From Catenuloplanes niger (GTDB lineage: Bacteria; Actinomycetota; Actinomycetes; Mycobacteriales; Micromonosporaceae), in the NCBI RefSeq assembly GCF_031458255.1, contig NZ_JAVDYC010000001.1:1116001-1180000 (forward strand): a DNA stretch of 64,000 nt. The letters run 5' to 3'. Both the position numbers and the translations under genes were made by a program. Under the pieces are notes generated by a model. It did not search any database. It was not told the DNA's origin and saw nothing but the letters and a program-made list of their open reading frames with translations. Positions within the stretch are counted from its first letter, which is position 1. The number at the start of each line of letters is the position of its first letter. This document shows positions 41,883-50,889 of the stretch, piece by piece.

Positions 41883-43355
41883 GTGAGCCGCAGCCCGGAC
41901 CAGCGCAGGAGACGTACCAGAATGGCCCTGCCGGCGGCGGTACTGCTGCTGGCCGGTGGCGCGGCCATCGTCCAAGGGATCACGCCGGCCGCCGCGGCCG
42001 AGACCACGCTGCGGGCGGCCGCCGCCAAGGCCGGCCTCTTCTTCGGGGTGGCGGCCTCACCCGGCCGGCTCAGCCCGATCGTGGCCCAGGAGTTCAACCA
42101 GCTCACCCCCGAGAACGACATGAAACCGGCCACGATCGCCACGTCCAGCGGCGGGCTGCAGAACACCGGGGCCGCCGACACGCTGGTCAACTACGCGCAG
42201 TCCAACAACATGCTCGTCCGCGGCCACACGCTGGTCTGGCACTCGCAGGCCGGCGCCCTCCAAGGCACCAACCAGGCCACGCTCAACACCTTCATCGGCA
42301 ACGCGCTGACCCGCTGGGGCAACCGGATCGCGTACTGGGACGTGGTCAACGAGGCGCTGGCCGACAACAACGCGGGCACCCGGCGCGGCGAGTGGCCGCA
42401 CACCCTGAACCGGGACGCGAACGGCGACGGTGACCTCTTCGACGCCGGCGACACCGACGTCATCCGCGACTCGTTCGTCCGGGCCAAGCAGGTCGTCCAG
42501 GCCAACGGGCTCTCCACCAAGCTGTGCATCAACGACTACGACGTGGAAGGGCTGACCGTCCGCGGCGGCACCCCCAACCGCAAGGCGAACGCGCTGTACG
42601 ACATCGTCAGCAACTACCGGCAGTACATCGACTGCGTCGGCTTCCAGGCGCACTTCAACGACAACCCGAACAGCATCATCAGCGACGACCTGCAGGCCAA
42701 CATCCAGCGCTTCGCCGACCTGGGCGTCGAGGTGCACATCACCGAGCTGGACATCGACGACGACCTGAGCAACAACGACATCGGCCAGGGCCAGGCGGAC
42801 AACTACCGCAAGGTCGTCCGCGCCTGCCTGAACGTCACGAGGTGCACCGGCATCACCGTGTGGGGCATCGCGGACAGCGAGTCGTGGCGCTCCTCCGAGC
42901 GGGGCCTGCTCTTCACCGGCGGCAACGGCAACTACCAGAAAAAGGCCGCGTACCACGCCGTGCTCGACGAGCTGAACAAGGGCCGCAGCGGCACCGGCAC
43001 GCCCACCACACCACCGGTCACCCCGACGGTGACGCCCTCCACCTCACCCAGCCCGGTAGTACCGGCCGGATGCACGGCCACCGCGTCCCTGAACTCCTGG
43101 AACGGCGGCTTCGTCGCCACGGTACGGGTCACCGCCGGCTCCGCGTCGATCAACGGCTGGTCCGTCGGGGTGAACCTGCCCAGCGGCGCCACCGTGACCA
43201 ACGCGTGGAACAGCACCCCGAGCGGCACCAGCGGCGCCGTCCGCTTCGCCAACGTCGGCCACAACGGACGCCTCGGCACCGGGCAGACCACCGAGTTCGG
43301 CTTCCAGGGCACCGGATCGGCGACCGGCATCACCCCGACCTGCACGGCCTCCTGA
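41883..43355 (+). CDS. Secreted GH10 endo-1,4-beta-xylanase with CBM2
   Basis: 490 residues from GTG 41883, chosen because GGAGGG lies just upstream; ATG 41856 would lack one. A signal peptide (about 14-39) is followed by the GH10 barrel: NQLTPENDMKP, RGHTLVWHSQ, acid/base Glu157 (YWDVVNEAL), nucleophile Glu288 (VHITELDID), and GITVWGIADSESW. A Pro/Thr linker (about 375-400) leads to a family-2 cellulose-binding module (CTATASLNSWNGGFVATVRV to the end) with its surface Trp residues. It cleaves xylan outside the cell and is held to plant fibre by the module. A strong hairpin follows. Confidence 0.96.
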   Translation: MSRSPDQRRRRTRMALPAAVLLLAGGAAIVQGITPAAAAETTLRAAAAKAGLFFGVAASPGRLSPIVAQEFNQLTPENDMKPATIATSSGGLQNTGAADTLVNYAQSNNMLVRGHTLVWHSQAGALQGTNQATLNTFIGNALTRWGNRIAYWDVVNEALADNNAGTRRGEWPHTLNRDANGDGDLFDAGDTDVIRDSFVRAKQVVQANGLSTKLCINDYDVEGLTVRGGTPNRKANALYDIVSNYRQYIDCVGFQAHFNDNPNSIISDDLQANIQRFADLGVEVHITELDIDDDLSNNDIGQGQADNYRKVVRACLNVTRCTGITVWGIADSESWRSSERGLLFTGGNGNYQKKAAYHAVLDELNKGRSGTGTPTTPPVTPTVTPSTSPSPVVPAGCTATASLNSWNGGFVATVRVTAGSASINGWSVGVNLPSGATVTNAWNSTPSGTSGAVRFANVGHNGRLGTGQTTEFGFQGTGSATGITPTCTAS

Positions 43356-43362
43356 CCGCACC

Positions 43363-43397
43363 GGTGTCCGGGGCGGGCGTCGCCCGCTCCGGACACC
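43363..43397 (+). terminator. Xylanase terminator hairpin
   Basis: GGTGTCCGGGGCGGGC and GCCCGCTCCGGACACC form a 16-bp stem with one mismatch and a 3-nt loop, starting 8 bp after the stop codon. Confidence 0.85.
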
Positions 43398-43603
43398 TCA
43401 CGGCAAACCGTGACGAGCCGCCGTATCGACAGGATCGCCGACCGCGGCTCCTGCCGGTAGCGCTCGGCCCAGAACGCGTACAAGCCCTCCCCATGGCCTA
43501 CCGATCCACGGCACCACAGACTCCCGCCCGCGCGGTCGCCACTCACGACAAAGCCCGGCAAGGCGACAAAGGTGGACGCAGGCCCTCTCCCGGACTGGAT
43601 CGC

Positions 43604-43690
43604 CAGTCGAACGTTGATGCAGGCGATCCGGACCGTGGCTTCGTAGCGGACGGCGAGTTTGTCGAAGCGGGTCGCGACCGCACGGAGCCC
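43604..43690 (-). mobile_element. IS5-family transposase C-terminal remnant
   Basis: This stretch is nearly identical to the end of the intact transposase gene (compare 6090-6160) and encodes its last 25 or so residues on the minus strand. Flanks are unrelated. The surrounding 43398-44124 holds no other recognisable gene. Confidence 0.8.
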
Positions 43691-44124
43691 AGTCCACAGG
43701 TGGCCGCGGCCGCCGTCCCGAGGCCGATGACGGAACGCCGGGAGGGACGGAAGCGTGCATGGTCCGCGGGCGCGGGTCGGCGGGCCGTCACGAAATCAGA
43801 CCGGTCGCGGGGCAGAACCAGCCGCTCCTCGCTCAGGCGCCAACGATATGCACTTTCGCGGTTATATGGGGCACTCCCGCCCTGTTCCACCGTTAACGAG
43901 TGGAAGGTGGCCGCCGGGCAGGATCCGAGGGCCGCTGCCGAGCCACCGGCGGTGCACCGCGTGCTCGAGATCGCCGGTTGCGATGCGGTGCGGCACGGCC
44001 CCGTACCCGCGCGGGTCGTGCAGTTCTTGTGGAGATCGGCCGATGTCGGCAAGACGACAGGAGTGGCCGGGCGGCGCACTCTACCGTGAAGCCATCGATC
44101 GACATTGGACGATGGAGGTGTGCG

Positions 44125-45459
44125 GTGGGATCTCGATGGATCGCGCTTGCCTGCGCGGTGCTGGCCGTCGCCGTGCCGGGTGTGGCGGTGGCGTCGCAGG
44201 GCGGGACGGAGCTGGTCAGCGTGGCCGGCGGTGGCGGGCCGGGCGGTGGGGTGAGTCAGGCGCCGTCGATGAGCGCGGACGGGCGGTTCGTGGCGTTCGA
44301 GTCGCAGGCGCCGGACCTCGTACCGGGGGACGTCAACGGTGTCTCGGACGTGTTCGTCCACGACCGCCTGCTCGGGACCACGGTGCGGCCGGCGACGACC
44401 GCCGCGACCGGGTTCGTCACGGACGGGCTGTTCGACCCGGAGATCAGCGCGGACGGGCGGTTCCTCGCGTTCACGTCGTGGGCGCCGGACCTGGTCCCCG
44501 GTGACACGAACGGGTACGCGGACGTGTTCCTGATGGACCTGACCACCGGCGCGATCGAGCGGATCAACGTGACCGGCGCGGGCGCGGAGGCGACCGGGTC
44601 GATCAGCTGGGGCGCGGACATCAGCGCGGACGGCCGGTTCGTGTCGTTCACCTCGCGGGCGCAGAACCTGCTGCCGGGCCGGGACGCGAACCACAAGCGC
44701 GGCGCGGACGCGTTCGTCCGGGACCGGCTGCTCGGCACGACCACGCTGATCAGCGTGGCGACGACCGGCTTGAACGGGCACTGGCCGAGTTACAGCCGGG
44801 GAATCAGCGCGGACGGCCGGTACGTCGCGTTCACCACCTCCGCGACCGACATCATGCCGGACGGTCTGCCGGTGGTCGGCCTGTACGTGCGGGATCTGCA
44901 GACCGGCGTCACCACCCGGGAAAGCCTCACCGCGACCGGCGACCCGGCCGACGGCAACCGCGCCTACGAGCTGCACACGGCGTCGCTGAGCCGGGACGGC
45001 CGCTACGTCACGTTCGAGTCGGCGTCGAACCAGGTGGTGCCGGGTGACACGAACGACGCGATGGACGTCTTCGTACGGGACCGGCTGACCGGCGAGGTCG
45101 AGCTGGTCAGCGTCGCCTCCGACGGCACGCAGGCGGACGGGGACAGCTGGGGCCAGCGGGTCAGCGACGGCGGCAGGTGCGTGGTGTTCGTCTCGGACGC
45201 GACCACGCTCGTCCCGGGCGACACCAACGGCCGCTCCGACCTGTTCGCCCGGGACCGGCTGACCGGCACCACCACCCGGCTGACCGGCGACGCCGACGGT
45301 GACACGGACGCCGGCGGGCGCGACGGTGGCGGCGAGAGCGCGGTGTCGCTGCGGCCGGACGGGACGGAGGTCGCGTTCACGTCCGAGGCGTCGAATCTGA
45401 CCGCACCCGACACCAACGCCGCCGCGGACGTCTTCGTCACCGGCACCGCCTGTTCCTGA
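44125..45459 (+). CDS. Secreted PD40/WD40-like beta-propeller protein
   Basis: 444 residues from GTG 44125 with GGAGG six bases upstream. The signal peptide (WIALACAVLAVAVPGVAVAS) leads to about seven repeats of a TolB/PD40 blade: SADGRFVAFES, LVPGDVNGVSDVFVHDRLLG and variants at roughly 55-residue spacing. It is a single propeller without catalytic residues, probably an extracellular binding protein. A repeated PGDTN motif in each blade may bind calcium. A perfect hairpin follows the gene. Confidence 0.88.
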   Translation: MGSRWIALACAVLAVAVPGVAVASQGGTELVSVAGGGGPGGGVSQAPSMSADGRFVAFESQAPDLVPGDVNGVSDVFVHDRLLGTTVRPATTAATGFVTDGLFDPEISADGRFLAFTSWAPDLVPGDTNGYADVFLMDLTTGAIERINVTGAGAEATGSISWGADISADGRFVSFTSRAQNLLPGRDANHKRGADAFVRDRLLGTTTLISVATTGLNGHWPSYSRGISADGRYVAFTTSATDIMPDGLPVVGLYVRDLQTGVTTRESLTATGDPADGNRAYELHTASLSRDGRYVTFESASNQVVPGDTNDAMDVFVRDRLTGEVELVSVASDGTQADGDSWGQRVSDGGRCVVFVSDATTLVPGDTNGRSDLFARDRLTGTTTRLTGDADGDTDAGGRDGGGESAVSLRPDGTEVAFTSEASNLTAPDTNAAADVFVTGTACS

Positions 45460-45475
45460 CCGCCCGTCGCCGATG

Positions 45476-45506
45476 GTTCCCTGGGCAGCCGGCCCACCCA
45501 GGGAAC
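45476..45506 (+). terminator. Perfect 10-bp hairpin
   Basis: GTTCCCTGGG (45476-45485) and CCCAGGGAAC (45497-45506) with an 11-nt loop, 17 bp after the propeller gene stop. Confidence 0.8.
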
Positions 45507-45872
45507 ACCTGAGGACGGCGCCCGGAATCACATCCGGGGACCTCGTCGGCACCGAACCCACCGACACGACCGTGAGGCCGGCCGCCGCGCACCGGGCGCC
45601 GCATGCCGAGACCGTGGTCGGGGCGGCCGGTGGACGGCTCGGTGACGATCCGCTCGCCGACGTAGCACCGGCTTCCGTCATCCTGCGCAGCGCTGCCGCA
45701 GCGATCGGCGTGAAGCCGCCCTCCCGTCTCATTAGCGGTAATTCCGGCAAAACGACTTCGGGGCTTCTCGTCCGCACCTCATCATCGGTGTTCACGGGAG
45801 GCGGTCATCCACCGACGCGGCAGCCTCCACACCCAGCCCTGACACCGCGTTTCGCAGAAGAAGGAGAATGTC
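45507..45872. other. Non-coding region upstream of repeat protein
   Basis: About 365 bp without a credible gene; it must hold the promoter of the next secreted protein. Nothing palindromic stands out. Confidence 0.4.
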
Positions 45873-46829
45873 GTGCCCGCACTGAGGCGTCACCTGGCGA
45901 CGATCCTCGTCGTCGTTCTCGCCGCGTTGTCCACGACGAAGGCGCCCGCCTTCGCGGCGGTGAGTCACCGGTCCGGGCACTCTCCTGCAGTGGCCGTCTT
46001 CAACGGTGTCATCTTCGTCGCCTACACAGCCGACAACAGCCGGCGGGATCTGCTGCTGGCGGTCTCCACGGACGGTGAGACCTGGTCCGGGCCATTCCCG
46101 GTGGGATCCCAGTCGAGCGATGCGGCTCCCGCACTGGCGGTCATGAACGGCAGGCTGTATCTCGCCTACCGCGCCAACAACAGCAGTCGGACCCTGCTGG
46201 TCGCGAACTCACCCAACGGCTTCGACTGGACCGGCGGCAGCACGGTGGGATCGCAGTCCACAAACGCGAGCCCGGCGCTGGTGGCATTCAACGGCGGCCT
46301 GAACATCGCCTATCGCGCCAACAACAGCAGCCGGACACTACTGGTCGCGAGCTCGCCCGACGGGATCAGCTGGAATGCCGAGAGCACCGTCGGCACTCAG
46401 TCGAGCAACGCGGTCCCGGCACTGGCCGCGTTCAACGATCGGCTGGTCCTCGGGTACGGCGCGAACAACAGCAGCAACCGGCTTCAGACCACGAACTCGG
46501 GCAACGGACTCTCCTGGACAGCCAACAAGAACGTCGGACGGGAGTCGAGTCCCACCGGGCCGGCGTTCGCCGCCCTCGGCGGCAAACTCTTCATGGCGTT
46601 CATCGCCAACAATCCCAGTCATACCTTGCTGGTCACGAACTCCGTGGACGGCAACGACTGGAGCCCCGGGCGGACGGTCGGATCACAGTCGAGCAACCTG
46701 AGCCCGGCACTCGCCACGTTCAACAACAGGCTGCTCCTCGTCTACAAGGCGAACAACAACAGCAATCAGCTGCTGTACACGACATCGGCGGACGGAGCCT
46801 CCTGGAGCACGGCCGAATCGATCGCCTGA
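45873..46829 (+). CDS. Secreted six-repeat beta-propeller-like protein
   Basis: 318 residues from GTG 45873 (AAGGAG upstream). After a signal peptide (about 1-30) the entire protein is six repeats of 48 residues, each patterned VGSQSSNxxPALAxFNGxL, xxxYxANNSSRTLLV, SPDGxxW. Repeats 2 and 3 are nearly identical, showing recent duplication. The spacing fits a six-bladed propeller of the lectin/sialidase-like (BNR) kind, but no Asp-box or catalytic set is present. Probably a carbohydrate-binding extracellular protein; specificity unknown. It has no close functional neighbour. Confidence 0.82.
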   Translation: MPALRRHLATILVVVLAALSTTKAPAFAAVSHRSGHSPAVAVFNGVIFVAYTADNSRRDLLLAVSTDGETWSGPFPVGSQSSDAAPALAVMNGRLYLAYRANNSSRTLLVANSPNGFDWTGGSTVGSQSTNASPALVAFNGGLNIAYRANNSSRTLLVASSPDGISWNAESTVGTQSSNAVPALAAFNDRLVLGYGANNSSNRLQTTNSGNGLSWTANKNVGRESSPTGPAFAALGGKLFMAFIANNPSHTLLVTNSVDGNDWSPGRTVGSQSSNLSPALATFNNRLLLVYKANNNSNQLLYTTSADGASWSTAESIA

Positions 46830-46896
46830 CCACCTACCGAACCGCTCCACATCGGACGGGACACACAACGCGACGGCCGACCCGCAGGACGCCGGA

Positions 46897-47061
46897 AAGC
46901 GCGGCCCGGACAGCCTCAATCAGTCGGGTTCCCATTCTCGGCGCCTTCGCAGCGACGATCTCTGCCAAGTCACCTGGTGCGGTCTTGCGTAGGCCGGCCG
47001 GGCCGCCGCAGGCCGACAGCAGGTCCAGGACCGCCGGGTGGGTGATCTTCGGTCCGAGGAC
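46897..47061 (-). mobile_element. IS110-family transposase fragment
   Basis: About 55 residues (ITHPAVLDLLSACGGPAGLR, AKAPRMGTRLIEAVRAAL) match the linker region of IS110-type transposases. Both ends are missing. The stretch 47062-47314 between it and the next remnant shows no gene. Confidence 0.65.
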
Positions 47062-47314
47062 GCGGGAGCGCCAGGTCCACGACACCGGCGGCGAGCGCGG
47101 CCGCCGCGTTCCACCGGGCCCGCACCTGCAGGCCGGACGCGCCAGCAGCAGGGCCGAACCTGCCGTCGACGCTCTCGCCGTCCGTGTGCGCTGGCACGCC
47201 CAGCCCCGGCAGCAGGAGCATTCCGGCGCCGCAGGCGCACCTGGGACCGCCGCCACGGCGCCAAGCTGCCCGCCGGCGCCGGGCGCTCGGGCGGCGGTAT
47301 CCGGCCCGGTGTGC

Positions 47315-47702
47315 TCACGCCGCGCGGTTGTGCCAAACCGCGGCGGTCAGTGCGAGGAGGCGTTGGGTGATGCGGACGGCGGCGCCGTCTGGGGTTCGGC
47401 CGCCGTGGAGTGCGAGGTCGAGTTGGCCTTTGAGGGTGTCGTTGATCGATTCGATGAGTGGCGAACGACTTTGAGCTGGTGTTCTCCGGGGCGTGGAGTT
47501 TTGTTGCGGTGGGACGGGCGTAGTAGCTGTATGCCGCGTGCGGCAAGGTTCGGTCGTGGCGTTTCGATACGTAACCTTTGTCGGCAATGATCAGCAGTTC
47601 GTGCCGGTCGGTGGTCAGGGTCGGGTTGTGGTCGAGGATCACGGTCAGGACCTGGCGTTCGTCGATCTTGGCGTTGGCGAGGGCCCAGGTGATCGGGAGC
47701 CC
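47315..47702 (-). mobile_element. IS982-like transposase remnant, frameshifted
   Basis: Two frames on the minus strand hold the C-terminal third of a transposase: LPITWALANAKIDERQVLTV and ELLIIADKGYVSK in one, SPLIESINDTLKGQLDLALH and RITQRLLALTAAVWHN in the other. A frame change lies near 47500-47560. The 5' part is cut off exactly where the IS3 element begins (47703). Confidence 0.75.
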
Positions 47703-47741
47703 TGAGCTTGACCCCGCAGTCCGGACACCCGCGGTGTGGGG

Positions 47742-48621
47742 TCAACGGTCGTGGCGTGGCGGGTTGTAGAGCGTTTCGTGGTCGATGGGGCTGCGCATTC
47801 CGATGCTGGAATGGCGTCTGACCGGGTTGTACCAGCACTCTATCCACTCGAATATGGCGTTGGCAAGGTCAGTTCGGCTTTTCCAGGACTGCTTGTCGAG
47901 GACTTCGAGTTGCAGAGTGCCCCAGAACGATTCCATCATCGAGTTGTCGTAGCAGTCGCCGACGGTTCCCATGGAACCGAGAAGGTTCGCGGCGCGGAGG
48001 GTTGCCCGAATGCCCAGGATGTGTATTGCGTCCCGTGGTCGCTGTGCAGAATTGTTTCGTTCTTGGTCGGGTTCCTGCGGATCAGGGCCATGCCGAGCGC
48101 GTCGGTAACCAACTCGGTGCGGATATGGTCAGCGATTGACCATCCGACGATCATGCGTGAATAGGCGTCCATGACCGCGGCGCAGTACAGTTTCCCCTCA
48201 CTCGTTGGGTGTTCGGTGATGTCGGTGAACCACAACCGGTCGGGTGCCTCCACGGCGAATCGGCGGTGGACCAGGTCGTCCTCCGTCGCCGGCCGAGCCG
48301 GCCCGGACCTGGTCCGGCGCCGGTACAGGCCCTGAACGCCTGCCTGGCGCATGAGCCGGGCGACGCGCTTGTGGTTGACATGCCAGCCCAGCCCAGCCCC
48401 AGACGCAGTTCGGCGTGTACCCGCGGCCACCCGTACGTATGACGGGATTCGGCGTGGATCTGCACGATATGTTTCGTCAACAGTTCATTCTCGGCGGCAC
48501 GGGCGGAAAGCGGCCGGTCTTTCCAGCCGTAGTAGCCGGAACGCGATACGTTGAGGACCCGGCAGGCCACGGCGACGTCGATACCGGCGTCGGCGCATTC
48601 ACGGACCAGCGGGTAGATCAC
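47742..48621 (-). pseudogene. IS3 orfB (integrase-type DDE transposase) with two frameshifts
   Basis: The frame begins at 48621, overlapping the orfA stop, as for programmed frameshift expression. It breaks near 48395 at a triple CTGGG run (one extra 5-bp unit), continues in a second frame (LWFTDITEHPTSEGKLYCAA, HSDHGTQYTSWAFG), and changes again near 48005 before SMGTVGDCYDNSMMESFWGT. All rve catalytic acids are otherwise kept. It cannot produce a full transposase. Confidence 0.85.
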
Positions 48622-48911
48622 TTTGGGAGGACGTTCTCCCGGGCGAAATACGCGGCGGCGCGTTTCAGGACGTCGACTTCCATCTCCAATTGCCGGTTCC
48701 GGCGGCGTAACTCCGCGAGTTCCTTCTTCTCCGCGCTGCTCAACCGATCCGCACCGCCGGGCGCGTCATCGGTATCGGCCTGACGCATCCAGTTACGCAG
48801 ACACGACTCCGAGATCCGCAGACTCTTCGCGATCTCAGCGACCGGTTTATCGCCGGCACGGGCCAACGCGACAGCTCGCTCACGGAACTCAGCAGGGTGT
48901 GGGGCAGGCAT
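48618..48911 (-). CDS. IS3 orfA (HTH transposase subunit)
   Basis: 97 residues from ATG 48911 with AAGGA upstream. HTH segment EIAKSLRISESCLRNWMRQA is followed by a leucine-zipper-like region (KELAELRRRNRQLEMEVDVL) ending KRAAAYFARENVLPK. Intact, but its partner orfB is broken. Confidence 0.9.
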   Translation of the reverse strand: MPAPHPAEFRERAVALARAGDKPVAEIAKSLRISESCLRNWMRQADTDDAPGGADRLSSAEKKELAELRRRNRQLEMEVDVLKRAAAYFARENVLPK

Positions 48912-48979
48912 AGACGACATCCTTCATGGCTACCGCCGGCCACCTCACCTCAGGTGTCCGCCCCGCGGGGCCAAGCTCA

Positions 48980-49286
48980 TACCTTGGTGCGTGGTCGACC
49001 CCGATCGAACTGACGAGCAACAGCCGATGATCCGGCGCTCAGTCCCGCAGCGGCGCCCGGACCGCCTCAGCAAGAGGCACGCCAGCTCCGAGGCCGGCGC
49101 ATCTTGATCAAGCTCCGGATTGGCGTTCTGTACATCTTCGCCAGGGCATGGGGCCCGGTCACCGATACGTCCACGGAGCAGGACCACCACGCGCCACTGG
49201 CGGCCGGAGGCTGACCGGCCCTTGTGACAGTCGGGTGCCGTGCATTCTCCGGCACCGTCACGCTTATCGGAAAGGAACGTGAGCGG
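48980..49286. other. Region between IS3 and MetE-like gene, nothing recognised
   Basis: About 305 bp. Short minus-strand frames are present but none resembles a known family. It may be IS debris. Confidence 0.35.
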
Positions 49287-50408
49287 TCAGCCCCAGATCT
49301 CCTCCGCGGTTGCGGCGATCAGCCGGAGTTTGGCGACCTCCTCGTCGTAGGTCAGCACGTTGCCCTCGACCGTTGAGGAGAAACCGCACTGCGGCGAGAG
49401 ACAGATTCGGTCGAGCGGGACGTATTTGGCAGCCTCGTCGATGCGGCGCTTGAGGGTGTCCTTGGATTCGAGGGCTCCCTTCTTCGTGGTGACCAGGCCG
49501 AGGACGACCAGTTTGCCGGGCGGGACGAAACGCAGCGGGGCAAAACCGCCCGAGCGATCGTCGTCGTACTCCAGGAAGAAGCCGTCGACGGCCAGCTCGC
49601 TGAACAGGGCTTCGGCGACGAAGTCATAGCCGCCTTGGGCGGCCCAGGAGGAGCGGAAGTTGCCACGGCACATGTGGGTGGTGACGGCCAGGCCGGCGGG
49701 GCGATCGGCGATCGCGGCGTTGATCTGGCGGATGTAGCGCAGGTGCTGGTGTTCGGCGTCGTCGCCGCGTTCGTTGAGCAGCTGCCGCTGGGCGGGGTCG
49801 TTCAGGTAGGCGAGGCTGGTGTCGTCAAGCTGTAGGTAGCGGCAGCCCAGGTCGGCGACCCGGCGAACCTGTTCGGCGTAGGCGGCACTGAGGTCGGCCC
49901 AGAACCGCTCCTCGTCGGGGTAGACCTTCGGGTCGATGGCCGCGCGGCCACCCCGGTAGTGGACCATGCTGGGCGACGGGATGGTCAGCTTGGCGGTGAT
50001 GTCGTCATCCACCTCGTTCGCCAGGAAGGCGAAGTCGTCGCCGAAGATCGTCTCGATGAGCCGGACCGGGGCGTCGATCGCCAGCGCTGCCGACTCGAAA
50101 TCGAGCTCGCCCTGCTCGTTGCGGAAGTGCACCTGGATCTTCTCATCGGTGGGACGGATCCCACCTAAGCGGTAGATAAAATCCATATGCCACGAGGTAC
50201 GCCGGAACTCACCGTCGGTGGCCGAGCGCAGACCCACATCGCGCTGCATGCGAATCACGTCGCGGATGGCGTCGTCCTCGATGGCACGCAGCTCGTCGGC
50301 GCTGATCTCGCCGGCGGCCTTCTGCTCGCGCGCTTTGAGCAGAACGGGCGGGCGAAGCAGGCTGCCGACGTGGTCGGCACGGAACGGCGGGATGTCGCGC
50401 AGCGTCAT
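49287..50408 (-). CDS. Cobalamin-independent methionine synthase family protein (MetE C-terminal-domain type)
   Basis: 373 residues from ATG 50408. It lacks the MetE N-terminal half; such single-domain UROD/MetE-like proteins resemble Bacillus YxjG/YxjH. FRADHVGSLLRPPVLLKARE, RDVGLRSATDGEFRRTSWHM, LGCRYLQLDDTSLAYL, TTHMCRGNFRS and CLSPQCGFSSTVEGN are seen; the cysteines, with His, are the zinc ligands that activate the thiol. It should transfer a methyl group to homocysteine or a related thiol; the donor is uncertain. It stands alone between IS pieces, with 102 bp upstream to the window's next IS debris. Confidence 0.9.
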   Translation of the reverse strand: MTLRDIPPFRADHVGSLLRPPVLLKAREQKAAGEISADELRAIEDDAIRDVIRMQRDVGLRSATDGEFRRTSWHMDFIYRLGGIRPTDEKIQVHFRNEQGELDFESAALAIDAPVRLIETIFGDDFAFLANEVDDDITAKLTIPSPSMVHYRGGRAAIDPKVYPDEERFWADLSAAYAEQVRRVADLGCRYLQLDDTSLAYLNDPAQRQLLNERGDDAEHQHLRYIRQINAAIADRPAGLAVTTHMCRGNFRSSWAAQGGYDFVAEALFSELAVDGFFLEYDDDRSGGFAPLRFVPPGKLVVLGLVTTKKGALESKDTLKRRIDEAAKYVPLDRICLSPQCGFSSTVEGNVLTYDEEVAKLRLIAATAEEIWG

Positions 50409-50573
50409 CGCTGATCCTTCCGTGGTGTTTACCGTGATGAATACGCTACCGCTTGCAAACGGATCAGGCGATGAGCGCTCGCAGGCCATAGAGGGTGACG
50501 TCGCCGGCAAGGATCAAGGCAGCGGCAGGTCACAGGCGCCTGAGCCGACATGCCCGGTTCGAGTGATGTGCGA

Positions 50574-50745
50574 CCGATCTTCAGGATCAAGACCGACCGG
50601 ACTGTCGGCCACGCCCAACGGGGTGCGGCCGGCAGTCTGCCCTACGACTTCGATGCTGGGCAGTGGAAACAACGGAACACGATCGAACGCGGGATCGGCC
50701 GACTGCAGCAGCACCGCGCGGTCGCGACCCCGTTACGACTGAAGC
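50574..50745 (+). mobile_element. IS5-family transposase C-terminal remnant
   Basis: Encodes PYDFDAGQWKQRNTIERGIG and RLQQHRAVAT, close to the Glu-containing end of the intact IS5 transposase in this window. Head and tail are missing and the frame breaks near 50730. Confidence 0.82.
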
Positions 50746-50889
50746 CCTCGTGCGGCAAGCCGCCGATCACGGCGACATCATCGGGACTGTCACGTTCCTA
50801 CAATCCCGTCCAGGTCACCCATGCACCCATTCTGCGCAGCGCGTTCCGCCGCCACCCGACCGAAGCCTGGTGACGTAGTGTCACCGGTC

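Larger units (their letters stand above)
47703..48979 (-). mobile_element. IS3-family insertion sequence, defective
   Basis: Ends are 27-bp inverted repeats with 23 matches: TGAGCTTGACCCCGCAGTCC at the left and, read inward from 48979, TGAGCTTGGCCCCGCGGGGC. It carries orfA and a broken orfB. No target duplication is evident; the left side cuts an IS982-like gene, the right flank is unrelated, so recombination after insertion is likely. Confidence 0.85.

Noticed and set aside
43900-44124. N-terminal extension of the PD40 protein back to 43900
   Set aside because: The signal peptide begins right after GTG 44125, which has its own GGAGG; the upstream part is low-complexity and non-homologous.
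46830-47314. Minus-strand 240-residue frame as a gene
   Set aside because: It joins an IS982-like piece to Pro/Arg-rich shadow sequence over an IS110 fragment; not a real protein.
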